Assembly: GCF_003148385.1 (NCBI RefSeq) | Contig: NZ_CP029463.1 | Span: 1,798,001-1,862,000, forward strand | Reading direction: 5' to 3' | From: Flavobacterium sediminis | GTDB lineage: Bacteria; Bacteroidota; Bacteroidia; Flavobacteriales; Flavobacteriaceae | Length of the DNA: 64,000 nt | Shown here: in pieces, positions 53,815 to 63,082 of the stretch | Layout: every line of letters starts with the position of its first letter | Numbering within the stretch: position 1 is the stretch's first letter | The notes under the pieces: model-generated | Told to the model about the DNA's origin: nothing | Databases searched by the model: none | Seen by the model: the letters and a program-made list of their open reading frames with translations, nothing else | Translations under genes and position numbers: made by a program

Positions 53815-53846
53815 AAAAAGCGCCGTTCATCTGAACGGCGCTTTTT
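53815..53846. terminator. Bidirectional terminator
   Basis: A 14-bp stem AAAAAGCGCCGTTC/GAACGGCGCTTTTT (53815-53828 and 53833-53846) with an ATCT loop serves both convergent units, since both flanks are A/T runs. Confidence 0.9.
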
Positions 53847-53863
53847 ATATGAGATCTTTTTTC

Positions 53864-54247
53864 TTAGAAAGGTAAATCGTCGTGTTCTTCTTCATTGAAG
53901 TTTGTTGCCGGTTCAAAAGCATCAACAGGAGGCATGGTAGGCATCCCTTGAGCTGAAGCAGCCGGAGTTTCCGTTGCAACGCGTTCTATTCTCCAACCTT
54001 GGATAGAATTGAAATATTTAGTTTCACCTTGTGGATTAACCCATTCTCTACCTCTTAGGTTAATTGAAACTTTTACTAAATCACCGATGTTAAATTGATT
54101 TAGAATATCTGTCTTATCCTGAGTGAATTCAATCATGATATGTTGAGGATACTGCTCTTCAGTAGTCACAACTAATTCTCTTTTTTTAAAAGTGGCACTT
54201 ATTTGTTGTACCGGATTAATTACTTTTACTTTCCCTGTTACTTCCAT
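53864..54247 (-). CDS. DUF3127 protein
   Basis: The 127 residues carry VTGKVKVINPVQQISATFKKRELVV and INLRGREWVNPQGETKYFNSI (positions about 3-85), the DUF3127 pattern, an OB-like beta fold, with an acidic tail ending EEHDDLPF reminiscent of single-stranded DNA-binding protein tails. Its role is not established; a nucleic-acid function is possible. The gene follows the flavin-reductase gene by 13 bases on the - strand. Confidence 0.8.
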   Translation of the reverse strand: MEVTGKVKVINPVQQISATFKKRELVVTTEEQYPQHIMIEFTQDKTDILNQFNIGDLVKVSINLRGREWVNPQGETKYFNSIQGWRIERVATETPAASAQGMPTMPPVDAFEPATNFNEEEHDDLPF

Positions 54248-54260
54248 ATATCTAAATAAT

Positions 54261-55135
54261 TTATTTTTTTGCTAAAAGCACTTTCCATGCTTTCAGAACT
54301 TCATTTTCGTCTAATAATTTTTTTGCAAGCTGCATTTGTTTTAATTGATCGTCAGAACTTAAAGCAGCTTTTACCGAAAAATCCTCTTTTACAAAGATAG
54401 CAATTTCTTCTTCAGTTGGAATGGCTTCAATGTTACCTAATTTTCCCAGATCATTTCCGTTAAAAAAGTAGCTTTCTTTTATAAAGTCAGGAATGTTGTC
54501 AACGCCTATTCCTAAGGTTGTAAGGGGTTTTTCTACTTCAAACATTCCCATATTGGCTCTGGTGTACCAATTGCCTCCCATTCGAGCAACCAGATCAATT
54601 TTATGTTGATCTATTCCTCCGTTTTCATCTAAAACAGCTTCATCAATATGAATTTTAATCACTTCACAGATCACTAGATTTCCGGCGCCTCCTTCTTGAC
54701 CTAAAGGAACGATCTCATTTACTTTGCATTCAAATTGAACCGGACTTTCAGCTACCCGGAATGGTTTTATAAGGTCTGAAGCTAACATAGTTAACCCAGA
54801 TTTTTCAAATTCATTAACACCATCAGGATATTCTGTGCTGGAAAGAGACATTTGCTGTACAATATCGTAGTTTACAATATTGATTACAACTTCTTTTGTA
54901 GCTTCGCAGTTCGTTAAAGTGTGTTTTACCGTATTATTACGCACTCTTCTTGCCGGCGAAAAGACTAATATCGGCGGGTTAGAACTGAAAATATTAAAAA
55001 AGCTAAAAGGCGATAAATTAGGGTTCCATTAGGATCAACCGTACTGGCAAAAGCAATAGGTCTCGGTCCTACGGCTCCTTGCAAATAGCCTTGCAGTTTA
55101 GCCGGAGAAACTTCTTTAGGATTTATGGTCAGCAT
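54261..55135 (-). pseudogene. Flavin reductase-family gene with one frame break
   Basis: The start MLTINPKEVSPAKL at 55135 leads into GAVGPRPIAFASTVDPNGT, a flavin-reductase-like FMN-binding opening. The text then switches frame near 55021-55023 and resumes as NLSPFSFFNIFSSNPPILVF and ARRVRNNTVKHTLTNC. One extra G in the GGG run at 55021-55023 (+ strand) restores a 291-residue protein, normal for the family. As elsewhere in this window, a base-calling error is at least as likely as a true mutation. Confidence 0.75.
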
Positions 55136-55310
55136 GTTTTTTAGTTTGGTACAAAGATAATTATTTAGGATAAACTTTTAGAAGGATTTGCTCCTGATGT
55201 TTCTGCTCTTTGTGGAGCAACCGGACGAAAGGCGTGACAGAGATAGAATAATAAACGCAGGAACTTGTACTTGTTTATGAAATTAGTATTTTTACTAACA
55301 AATAGCTATT

Positions 55311-56468
55311 ATGTATTTCACCGACAAACGAAATATTACCCGTTGGTTTATTATCTCAGCCTCTTTTTTTATCGTAGTTCTTATCGTCTGGAATACGTAT
55401 AATTTCTTTCAGATTTTTAAAAATGAAGAGCGAGTGCGAATGGAACTTTGGGCTACAGCTCAAAAGACGTTGGCAAATGCTAATGAATATACCGATGTGG
55501 AATTGCCTTTTCAGGTAATCAGTAAAAATAATACGATCCCTATGATCGTTACGGATACTACTAACAGAATTATCAATTTCGATAATATTGAACTTTCAGA
55601 TTCTAATGATACAATTGCGTTGCAAGGATACCTTAATCAGATGAAATCGGAGAATCAGCCGATAAAAATGGAACTTTCCGCGCAGAATTATCAATTGGTG
55701 TATTATGGTAATTCACCTTTGTTGAATAAACTGAAATATTACCCGATAGCTTTATTACTGATCATTTTTTTGTTTGGAGCTGTGGTCTATAATTTTTACC
55801 GGGCGACTAAAATGGCGAGCCAAAACAAACTTTGGGCAGGTATGGCTAAAGAAACTGCTCATCAAATCGGAACCCCATTATCCTCTTTGATCGGTTGGGT
55901 TGAAATATTGAAAACGGAAAATGTAGATGAAGATATCGTTGATGAAATTGAAAAAGATGTCGGGCGTTTACAAACAATAACGGATCGTTTTTCAAAAATA
56001 GGAAGCGAGCCGATTTTAGAACGATTGGATGTTATTGCAGAAACTCAAATGTCATTTGAATATTTGAAGAGCAGAGCTTCCAAACAAGTGAAATTTAGCT
56101 TTGAGGCTCCCGATTATCCTGTTTTTGCCAATATTAATCCGGCACTACATAGCTGGACCATTGAAAATCTGGTTAAGAATGCTATAGATGCCATGAAAGG
56201 AAAAGGTGAACTTCATGTTGAAATAGAAGACTTGCCGAATCAGATTCACATAAAGGTTACAGATACGGGAAAAGGAATTCCTAAAAATCAATTTCAAAAG
56301 ATATTTGAACCGGGTTTTACAACTAAAAAAAGAGGTTGGGGATTAGGATTGTCTCTTACGAAACGGATAGTGGAGGATTACCATAAAGGAAAAATAAAAG
56401 TAGTGCATTCAGAAATAGGAAAAGGAACGACAATACAGGTAAGTTTGACAAAGAGTCAGATACAGTAA
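55311..56468 (+). CDS. Sensor histidine kinase
   Basis: The 385 residues have two hydrophobic helices (about residues 14-32 and 145-165) around an extracytoplasmic sensor region. These are followed by AKETAHQIGTPLSSLIGWVEIL with the phospho-accepting histidine, ENLVKNAIDAM (N box), DTGKGIPKNQFQKIFEPGFTTKKRGWG (G boxes), and GLGLSLTKRIVEDY. No response regulator gene lies next to it, so it is an orphan kinase here. The signal sensed is unknown. Confidence 0.9.
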   Translation: MYFTDKRNITRWFIISASFFIVVLIVWNTYNFFQIFKNEERVRMELWATAQKTLANANEYTDVELPFQVISKNNTIPMIVTDTTNRIINFDNIELSDSNDTIALQGYLNQMKSENQPIKMELSAQNYQLVYYGNSPLLNKLKYYPIALLLIIFLFGAVVYNFYRATKMASQNKLWAGMAKETAHQIGTPLSSLIGWVEILKTENVDEDIVDEIEKDVGRLQTITDRFSKIGSEPILERLDVIAETQMSFEYLKSRASKQVKFSFEAPDYPVFANINPALHSWTIENLVKNAIDAMKGKGELHVEIEDLPNQIHIKVTDTGKGIPKNQFQKIFEPGFTTKKRGWGLGLSLTKRIVEDYHKGKIKVVHSEIGKGTTIQVSLTKSQIQ

Positions 56469-56471
56469 ATT

Positions 56472-56508
56472 AAAAAAGCCCTGCATAACATAAATGCAAG
56501 GCTTTTTT
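56472..56508 (+). terminator. Terminator after the histidine kinase
   Basis: AAAAAAGCC-C-TGCAT and ATGCA-A-GGCTTTTTT form a stem with one mismatch around a short loop, followed by a T run. It separates the kinase gene from the convergent greA-HIT unit. Confidence 0.8.
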
Positions 56509-56531
56509 GATATGATATTCTTTCTCGTAGT

Positions 56532-56921
56532 TTATAGATTAGCACTTATTTTAGCAGCTAAATCTTCAAACTCTTCTTTTGTTAAATTCACTTTGCGTTG
56601 AAAACGCATATCATCCATGTCATGCAGAGGAATTAAATGAACGTGTACGTGCGGGACTTCCAGACCTACTACGGCAACTCCAATACGTTTACAAGGAATG
56701 GTTTTCTCAAGAGCTAAGGCAACTTTTCTGGAAAAAGCCATTAATCCCATATAATGTTCTTCTTCCATATCAAAAATCTTATCCACTTCTTGTTTCGGGA
56801 TACATAAGGTATGCCCCTGAGTATTGGGATTGATATCTAAAAAAGCTAAATAATTGTCGTCTTCTGCAACTTTATAGCACGGAATTTCACCGTTTATTAT
56901 TTTAGTAAATATAGAAGCCAT
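56532..56921 (-). CDS. HIT-family nucleotide hydrolase
   Basis: The 129 residues have FTKIINGEIPCYKVAEDD and the histidine triad HVHVHLIPLH. HIT enzymes hydrolyse adenylated or other nucleotidyl compounds. The gene lies 15 bases after greA on the same strand, so both are cotranscribed from the greA promoter. Confidence 0.93.
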   Translation of the reverse strand: MASIFTKIINGEIPCYKVAEDDNYLAFLDINPNTQGHTLCIPKQEVDKIFDMEEEHYMGLMAFSRKVALALEKTIPCKRIGVAVVGLEVPHVHVHLIPLHDMDDMRFQRKVNLTKEEFEDLAAKISANL

Positions 56922-56936
56922 GTTTATACCAGTTAA

Positions 56937-57413
56937 TTAATCTCGTGTGATTTCTAAAATCTCAAATTTTAAAGCTCCGTTAGGAACCTGAACTTCAGCG
57001 ACCTCTCCGACTTTTTTGCCTAACAGGCCTTTTCCGATAGGTGAAGTTACGGAAATTTTACCGGTTTTCAAATCGGCTTCACTCTCCGCTACTAAAGTAT
57101 ATTTCATTTCCATACCGTTAGCCTGATTTTTGATCTTAACGGTAGAAAGTACTAAAACTTTAGAAACATCCAGTTGAGATTCATCAATTAAGCGGGCATT
57201 CGCTAAAAGCTCCTCCATTTTGGCAATTTTCATTTCAAGTAACCCTTGTGCCTCTTTAGCGGCATCATATTCTGCATTTTCAGACAGGTCACCTTTATCT
57301 CGTGCTTCTGCAATAGCATCAGAAGCTTTTGGACGTTCCACGCTTTTCAAATATTCTAACTCGTCTCTTAATTTTTTTAATCCTTCTGCTGTATAATAAG
57401 ATACTTTACTCAT
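56937..57413 (-). CDS. greA: Transcription elongation factor GreA
   Basis: The 158 residues open SKVSYYTAEGLKKLRDELEYLK, then ARDKGDLSENAEYDAAKE, the GreA coiled-coil tip with the acidic pair that rescues backtracked RNA polymerase. The C-terminal FKBP-like domain has VTSPIGKGLLGKKVGEVAEV. I start it at ATG 57413; an upstream ATG would add a non-family tail. It leads the greA-HIT unit. Confidence 0.95.
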   Translation of the reverse strand: MSKVSYYTAEGLKKLRDELEYLKSVERPKASDAIAEARDKGDLSENAEYDAAKEAQGLLEMKIAKMEELLANARLIDESQLDVSKVLVLSTVKIKNQANGMEMKYTLVAESEADLKTGKISVTSPIGKGLLGKKVGEVAEVQVPNGALKFEILEITRD

Positions 57414-57463
57414 AACGTCATGTTTATATAAATAGAAAGAATCCATTGTGGGATTCCTTAACG

Positions 57464-57471
57464 CAAATATA
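57464..57471 (-). promoter_or_regulatory. -7 promoter box of greA
   Basis: On the - strand this reads TATATTTG, a TAnnTTTG match, 50 bases before the greA ATG. No spaced -33 element is clear. Confidence 0.5.
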
Positions 57472-57563
57472 GTGAATTTTTTAATATTAATGTTAATCTT
57501 AACGCAAGGCAAAAATATTTAATTTAAATTTGTTACATCAAAATGATTAATATTTTATTGTTT

Positions 57564-57989
57564 ATGAAGAAGAGTGTGTTATTACTGTTTGCTGTTTTTT
57601 CTGTATTGTCTTGTACTAAAGACAGTTTTAATAATTCCAACCCCTATTTACCGAATTATGGTTTTTCTACAACACTGAATTTATCACTTCCGCAATATAA
57701 TACCCTTTTATATCCGGCTAATGCAGTTTATGTCTTTACCGGTTCAGAAGGAGTTAGAGGAATTTTTGTATTTAATACCGGTTCCGGTTATGTAGCTTTT
57801 GATGCGGCATGTCCTAATCAGGAATTGAGCAGTTGCTCAACTATGAGCTTAGATGGTATTAAAGCTATTTGCCCTTGCGATGATGCCGAATATAGTTTAT
57901 TTACAGGGCAATCACAAGGAAAAGAATATCCGATGAAACAATATAGAGTTGAAGTCCTAGATCAATATAGTCTAAGAGTTTATAATTAA
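57564..57989 (+). CDS. Rieske-like lipoprotein lacking both cluster histidines
   Basis: A lipoprotein signal (KKSVLLLFAVFSVLSC) precedes a domain with FDAACPNQELSSC and later AICPCDDAEYSLFTG, in the order of the two Rieske cluster loops, with the closing QYRVEVLDQYSLRVYN strand. A real Rieske loop would have C-x-H and C-x2-H; here the ligand histidines are replaced (CPN and CPCD). It could be a structural or degraded relative. I start at the ATG at 57564; another ATG at 57543 is in frame. Confidence 0.6.
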   Translation: MKKSVLLLFAVFSVLSCTKDSFNNSNPYLPNYGFSTTLNLSLPQYNTLLYPANAVYVFTGSEGVRGIFVFNTGSGYVAFDAACPNQELSSCSTMSLDGIKAICPCDDAEYSLFTGQSQGKEYPMKQYRVEVLDQYSLRVYN

Positions 57990-57991
57990 TA

Positions 57992-58022
57992 AAAAAAGGC
58001 TGTTAATTAAACAGCCTTTTTT
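57992..58022. terminator. Terminator shared by convergent genes
   Basis: A 7-bp stem GGCTGTT/AACAGCC flanked by A and T runs (57992-58022) with an AATTA loop serves the lipoprotein gene on + and the TonB receptor on -. Confidence 0.85.
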
Positions 58023-58032
58023 GTATTAACTC

Positions 58033-60294
58033 TTAAAATTTAAGTGTAACACCCACTAATCCGTTGATTCCGGCTTGCGGGTAATAGCCGGTACCTTCAA
58101 TGGTACTTACACTTCCCGGATTAGACCAGTCATCGTCATAAGTATAGAAGTAGCCGTTAGAGCTATATTTTGAATTCAATAGGTTATTAATAAGCGCTGT
58201 AAAAACAATTGATTTTAATCCTTTGTTTATTTTCCACTCATAAACAGCATTGAAATCAAGCGTTCCGTAAGCCTTCAACGCTGAAGCTTCAGAATCAATA
58301 TTTCCCATATATTGTTTTCCTACATATTTACCTAAAAGGCTTAATTGTAAATTCTGAAGAGGTAAATAGTTCAGAGCTCCTGCGGATACGATTTTCGGAG
58401 AAAAAGCAATAGTGGTATTGCCTAAGTTTTTTAATTCGCCATCACGTTGGAAATAAAAATCAATATTTCTGTTATCGCTTAAAGTGGCATTTGCCTGAAC
58501 ATTGAATTTGTTAGTGATTTTTACTACGGACTCCACTTCAGCTCCTAAACGGTAACTTTTTCCTGAATTGGTAAAAATAGGCGAACCGGTGTCACTTAAA
58601 GCACCTGTCATAACTAACTGGTCAAGGTAGTACATGAAAAATCCATTGGCTGATAGTTTGAACTTAGAACTATTGTGTTTCCAGCCTAATTCAAAATCGT
58701 ATAGGCGTTCCGGTTTGATGTTTTCATCTTCGTAATCACTTCTTCTGGGTTCTTTATTGGCTACTCCGGCAAAACCGTAGAAAGCATTTTTAGTGTTTAA
58801 TTGGTAGTTTAAGCCAACTTTAGGGTTGAAGAAGTGAAATGTGTCATTAACATCTGCAAATTTATAAGAAGTAGCCTGATAACCCACGTAGCGGTATTGT
58901 AGGTCTATAAAAACATTTAATTTGTTAAATTGTTGTGAAGCTTTAGCGTAGAAATTGACATCGTCTTTGTTACCGTAATTGCTATAATAACGACCTAAAT
59001 CAGGAATTTCATATTGAGTCCAGACAACATCTCCGTAATGTTTTCCTAGGTAACGATTCGCAGCTCCGCCAAGTAAAATATCCGTTTTAGCTGTTTTGTA
59101 ATTAGCTGAAAAAGTAGCTCCGAAGAAGTCATTATCTAGCCATCTTTTTCGGATATAGTTCATTGAAGAGATGGTGTTCCCGTTTACAGTGATGTCATCT
59201 AATCCGAAGAAAGACAGGTAAGAATCGTCCTCAAATAAAATGTTGGAGTAGTAATAATTGTCTATGTATTCTTCGTAATACCCTTTTCCTTTCGTATAAT
59301 GTAAGGCGGTATTAGAGGTCCAATTTTCAGTCCACTTTTCAGTCCAGTGTAATTGAAAGTGGTTTTGCCAATAATTATCTGTCTGGTCGTTGTAATATCC
59401 TGTAATTTCCCCGTTATCATTCATCATAATTCCGGAAACGTTAAATTTTCTGCCAAAATCAAAATTGGGATTAGTAGCACGCAACCCTTCCATTGCCGCA
59501 GTGTCCTGTCCCCACCAAGCTTGATAGGTTTTTTCTTTTCCGCCGAAAGCGATCAGTTTAATCAGAGTATTTTCTTTCACATAATTGGCATTGAAAAGGT
59601 AGCCGAACATATTAGAGGATCCACGATCTACATAACCGTCAGATTCAATTTGCGAGATACGTCCGTTCATTTCAAAATTGCCGTGTAGCCCTGTTCCGAA
59701 CGACAAAGTGTGTTTTTGCGTGCCGAATGATCCTACTGAATTAGCGATCTCTGCATGTGCTTTTTCCTGATAACTTTTGGTTTGCATATTCAGACTGGCT
59801 CCGAAGGCTCCGGCTCCGTTTGTAGAAGTTCCGACACCTCTTTGTAGCTGAACACTTTCTAAAGAAGATGCAAAGTCAGGTAGGTCAACAAAAAAAGATC
59901 CTTGACTTTCGCTGTCGTTAAAAGGGATACCGTTAAGCGTTACATTGATCCGGGAACCGTCAGATCCGCGAACTCTCATAGCGGTGTAACCTACTCCGTT
60001 TCCGGCATCGGTAGTAGTAACTACCGACGGTAAATAATTTAATAAAATAGGAATGTCTTGTCCTAAGTTCTTTGATTCGATTTCTTCTTCAGAAACATTT
60101 GTAAAAGTAATCGGGTTTTTGTCTTTTGCTCTAACGGCTGATACCGTTACTTCTTTTAAATCGGTGACTTTTGTTGTGTCTTTTGCTCTTTCCTGTGAAA
60201 ATGAAACAGAGTAAACAAGAACAGCAGTTAAACTCAAAAGAGTTTTCGGGTTTGTGACTTTGTGCTTGGCACTTTTTGTGAATAATAATTTCAT
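58033..60294 (-). CDS. TonB-dependent receptor under a TPP riboswitch (thiamine uptake)
   Basis: The 753 residues have an N-terminal signal region (TVVLVYSVSFSQER-like, about residues 22-36), a TonB box-like DLKEVTVSAVRAKD, a plug with MRVRGSDGSRINVTLNGIPF, and a barrel ending NGLVGVTLKF. A TPP riboswitch lies 140 bases upstream on the same strand, so expression probably falls when thiamine pyrophosphate is high. The ligand is therefore most likely thiamine or a precursor, as proposed for the Omr1-type receptors of Bacteroidota. Confidence 0.85.
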   Translation of the reverse strand: MKLLFTKSAKHKVTNPKTLLSLTAVLVYSVSFSQERAKDTTKVTDLKEVTVSAVRAKDKNPITFTNVSEEEIESKNLGQDIPILLNYLPSVVTTTDAGNGVGYTAMRVRGSDGSRINVTLNGIPFNDSESQGSFFVDLPDFASSLESVQLQRGVGTSTNGAGAFGASLNMQTKSYQEKAHAEIANSVGSFGTQKHTLSFGTGLHGNFEMNGRISQIESDGYVDRGSSNMFGYLFNANYVKENTLIKLIAFGGKEKTYQAWWGQDTAAMEGLRATNPNFDFGRKFNVSGIMMNDNGEITGYYNDQTDNYWQNHFQLHWTEKWTENWTSNTALHYTKGKGYYEEYIDNYYYSNILFEDDSYLSFFGLDDITVNGNTISSMNYIRKRWLDNDFFGATFSANYKTAKTDILLGGAANRYLGKHYGDVVWTQYEIPDLGRYYSNYGNKDDVNFYAKASQQFNKLNVFIDLQYRYVGYQATSYKFADVNDTFHFFNPKVGLNYQLNTKNAFYGFAGVANKEPRRSDYEDENIKPERLYDFELGWKHNSSKFKLSANGFFMYYLDQLVMTGALSDTGSPIFTNSGKSYRLGAEVESVVKITNKFNVQANATLSDNRNIDFYFQRDGELKNLGNTTIAFSPKIVSAGALNYLPLQNLQLSLLGKYVGKQYMGNIDSEASALKAYGTLDFNAVYEWKINKGLKSIVFTALINNLLNSKYSSNGYFYTYDDDWSNPGSVSTIEGTGYYPQAGINGLVGVTLKF

Positions 60295-60433
60295 CCGTAA
60301 TTAAAATTTACGAATAAAAGGGGTAATTACTCTTAGGTTACTATTAAAAATTGATACTCTTGCTGGTTGCATAACGTGAAAAATGAGCTTGCGCGCCTGC
60401 ACATTTTTCCATAAAATGTAAAAATACATTTTC

Positions 60434-60516
60434 TCAATGCTCAGCTTTCCCTAAACAGCATTACCTGTTCTAGGTTCTATGGGTATGATCTCAGCTCTTT
60501 ATTTTGAGCACCCCTT
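60434..60516 (-). promoter_or_regulatory. TPP riboswitch (thi box)
   Basis: On the - strand, GGGGTGC at 60514-60508, CTGAGA at 60494-60489, TACCC at 60485-60481, then AACCT and AGGTAATGC match the TPP-aptamer consensus in order and spacing. A TGCTC/GAGCA pairing closes the P1 stem. An AAAATGTA hairpin at 60413-60432 directly follows and may serve as the switch. It would turn off the TonB receptor when TPP is present. Confidence 0.93.
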
Positions 60517-60568
60517 TGAGACGACGCAAAGATATAATTCTTTCGCTTAAAGTTCCAAGTTTATAGGT

Positions 60569-60970
60569 CTAAAAGTTTGGCTTCTTTCGGTTTGCCTTAA
60601 TTTCAGATGATTTCTTTTTTGATTGTAGTCTTTTTTCTTGGGCAGATCGGGGTGTTTTAGTCGCTTTTCTGACTTTAGGTCTCTTCATACTTTTGGATAA
60701 TAATTCCCAAAAGCGCTGAGTAACAATTCCTTTGTTTTTAAGTTGGCTCCGGTCTTCGTCACAGGATAAAATTAAAATTCCTTCCTGAGATATTTTTGTA
60801 GTCAGTTTTTCATGAAGTAATGCTTTTTCTTCAGCAGTAAGTCCCGAAGAATTTGGAACATCAAAATTTAAAACGACTTTTGTAGCTACTTTATTTACAT
60901 TCTGACCTCCGGCGCCACTGCTTCTTACAGCTTTGAATCGTAACTCCTTTTGAATGTATTCTTTATTCAT
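60569..60970 (-). CDS. arfB: Ribosome rescue factor ArfB
   Basis: The 133 residues carry RSSGAGGQNVNKVATK, with the GGQ motif that hydrolyses peptidyl-tRNA on stalled ribosomes, and a basic C-terminal tail ending KKSSEIKANRKKPNF for mRNA-channel binding. Its start overlaps the DUF4301 gene by 8 bases, so they are probably cotranscribed. Confidence 0.92.
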   Translation of the reverse strand: MNKEYIQKELRFKAVRSSGAGGQNVNKVATKVVLNFDVPNSSGLTAEEKALLHEKLTTKISQEGILILSCDEDRSQLKNKGIVTQRFWELLSKSMKRPKVRKATKTPRSAQEKRLQSKKKSSEIKANRKKPNF

Positions 60971-62498
60971 TTTCAGGTTGGTGAGCCGGTTTCAACAAAT
61001 CGTTGATTGTTTTTACCGGATTGAAAGTAACCAATGGAACCTCTACGAAAATTGAGATCCAGCCTGCCATGGCGCCATTCCATAAACCGGGTAATTCATA
61101 TGACTTTATAGGTTTTCCGTCTTTGTTTTTTTCTACGATAAAGCCGGTGTTATGATCAACAAATTGGGTAAGGTCAAACTTTTCACCTTTATAGTTTTTG
61201 ATCCCGCAAACAATATCCACCGGATTAAAATGAGTAGCTTGCTGTGCAATAGCAAGTTGTTTTGGGCTACTGAAATCAATTTGAGAACTTTCCACAATCT
61301 GAAGTGAAATTTCTCCTTCTTCATTTTTAATCCAGAAAGGTCCTCCGCCTGGTTCCCCTTCATTTTTTACCATTCCGCAAATACGGATAGGCCTGTTAAG
61401 GAAAGATTGTAGCGTTTCAACCTTGTATTGTGTCTGGTATTTATAAAAATCTTTAGGCAGAACAATATTTAACTTTTGAGTAGCAAAACCGGTAATCTCA
61501 TTGATTAGTTCTTCTGAAACGGATTGGTTTTCTAATTCTTTCAGATAGTAAAAGGTTTGAGCTTGTAGTTCCAGCAATACGCCGCCAAGTACTTTTTTGT
61601 ATTCAAAAATGGGAATGATATGGTTTTGTGAAACGTTGTCAATATTTTTAATAAAAATAACATCAGCCTCTAAATCATTCAGGTTTTTGATAAGTGCTCC
61701 GTGTCCGCCGGGTCTGAAAAACAGATTGTTGTTTTCATCTCGAAACGGGGTGTTTTCAGGAGTCACAGCAATAGTGTCGGTAGATTCGCACTGAAAAGAA
61801 AAAGAAGTATCAATGTCCGGATATTGATTGCAAACCGAATGGAAGCTAGTCAGGTGTTCTTTTGAAATCGTAAAGTGTACCTGAGCTTTTTTATCTTCTT
61901 TTTGATAAAAAAGAGTTTCTCTGAAATGCTCTTCAATCGGAGTCAGGTTTTTGTCTTCTTTTGCATGAAAAGGCAAAACGCCCTTTGCTTTACTGGCAAA
62001 ATCAAATTCGTTTTTATCTAATAACGTTTTTATTAAGTAGTAATTCTTTTCGTCGTTCTCCAGTTGAATAAAATCAGGGTAAAGTTCACGTACTCTCGTT
62101 TTTAAGTCTCTGTAAAACGGAAACCGTTTAAGTCCGACCAGAAAGACGGACAGCTCGGTACATCGGGTTCGGTTAATATAAGCATTAACGGTTTCATTTC
62201 CTCTTCGGAAGTCGTTCAGGAATTCCAATAGAAACTTGAACATTCTGCTGGCTGCTCCTGATGCCGGAACAAATTTTAGAATGCTTTTTTGATTTTTACT
62301 GGTATCGAAAAGAGTACTGTACTTTTGTCGGTCTTCTTTGGAAAGAATCCAGATTCCGGATTCCGGTGTAGCAGGCTTAACCAGATTTATTTTAGAAATT
62401 CCATAAATAAAATATTCTAATTGTTGGTTTATTTTTTCAATAGAGATGCCTTTTTGGTCAAGTAATTCTATATCTTTTGGGGTAAATAATTCTTCCAT
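60963..62498 (-). CDS. DUF4301 protein
   Basis: The 511 residues match DUF4301: FVPASGAASRMFKFLLEFL, then LFFRPGGHGALIKNLNDLEADVIFIKNIDNVS, and EGEPGGGPFWIKN. The PGGHGAL and NIDNV elements recall nucleotidyltransferase/sugar-1-phosphate uridylyltransferase folds, so an activity on nucleotide sugars is possible. It overlaps the arfB start by 8 bases and the PnuC-like gene by 31 bases. Confidence 0.8.
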   Translation of the reverse strand: MEELFTPKDIELLDQKGISIEKINQQLEYFIYGISKINLVKPATPESGIWILSKEDRQKYSTLFDTSKNQKSILKFVPASGAASRMFKFLLEFLNDFRRGNETVNAYINRTRCTELSVFLVGLKRFPFYRDLKTRVRELYPDFIQLENDEKNYYLIKTLLDKNEFDFASKAKGVLPFHAKEDKNLTPIEEHFRETLFYQKEDKKAQVHFTISKEHLTSFHSVCNQYPDIDTSFSFQCESTDTIAVTPENTPFRDENNNLFFRPGGHGALIKNLNDLEADVIFIKNIDNVSQNHIIPIFEYKKVLGGVLLELQAQTFYYLKELENQSVSEELINEITGFATQKLNIVLPKDFYKYQTQYKVETLQSFLNRPIRICGMVKNEGEPGGGPFWIKNEEGEISLQIVESSQIDFSSPKQLAIAQQATHFNPVDIVCGIKNYKGEKFDLTQFVDHNTGFIVEKNKDGKPIKSYELPGLWNGAMAGWISIFVEVPLVTFNPVKTINDLLKPAHQPENE

Positions 62499-63082
62499 TC
62501 TTTATATGCATAAATTGCTATAATCGTAAAAACCAGATATTGTATACTTGTTAGCGTGTATCCTTTGCAATAATACAATGGAACCGAAATAAAATCACCA
62601 ATGATCCACAAGATCCAGTTTTCTACCTTGCGTTTTGCCATGAGCCACATTCCGACGAAAAAAAGACCGGTTGTGAATGTGTCAACATAAGCCGTCCAAT
62701 TCGTAAATTTATTAAATAAATTGTAAATGACAATAACAAAAATACAGGTTAATAGAAATATAACGATAGATTTGTGAAAATCAGTGCGGTTCATTTGACT
62801 AATAGGGTAGTCGTATTCTTTATCGTGTTTTTGAGTCCATAGAAACCAACCGTAGATGCTCATAGTGGAATAATAGAAGTTGATAAGCATGTCTCCGATC
62901 AACCCCCATTGCCAGAGCAAGTAAACATATAGAACGGTACTGACCAGACCGGTGGGATAAACGCCTATATGATTTTTCTTGGCTAAAAAAACACTAAGTA
63001 AGCCAAAGAAGATAGCAATAACTTCTAAGATGATAGCCTCTGTAGAATAATAACGATAAGGTTCAAATAGTGTTTCAAACAT
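62468..63082 (-). CDS. PnuC/PnuT vitamin-precursor transporter
   Basis: The 204 residues have about seven hydrophobic helices and the PnuC-family motifs VYPTGLVSTVLYVYLLWQWG and STMSIYGWFLWTQKHD, with IIGDFISVPLYYCKGY near the end. PnuC moves nicotinamide riboside; the close relative PnuT moves thiamine. A TPP-riboswitch-controlled TonB receptor lies nearby, so PnuT is plausible. I start it at the ATG at 63082, which overlaps the GGGP-synthase gene by 8 bases. Confidence 0.8.
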   Translation of the reverse strand: MFETLFEPYRYYSTEAIILEVIAIFFGLLSVFLAKKNHIGVYPTGLVSTVLYVYLLWQWGLIGDMLINFYYSTMSIYGWFLWTQKHDKEYDYPISQMNRTDFHKSIVIFLLTCIFVIVIYNLFNKFTNWTAYVDTFTTGLFFVGMWLMAKRKVENWILWIIGDFISVPLYYCKGYTLTSIQYLVFTIIAIYAYKEWKNYLPQKI

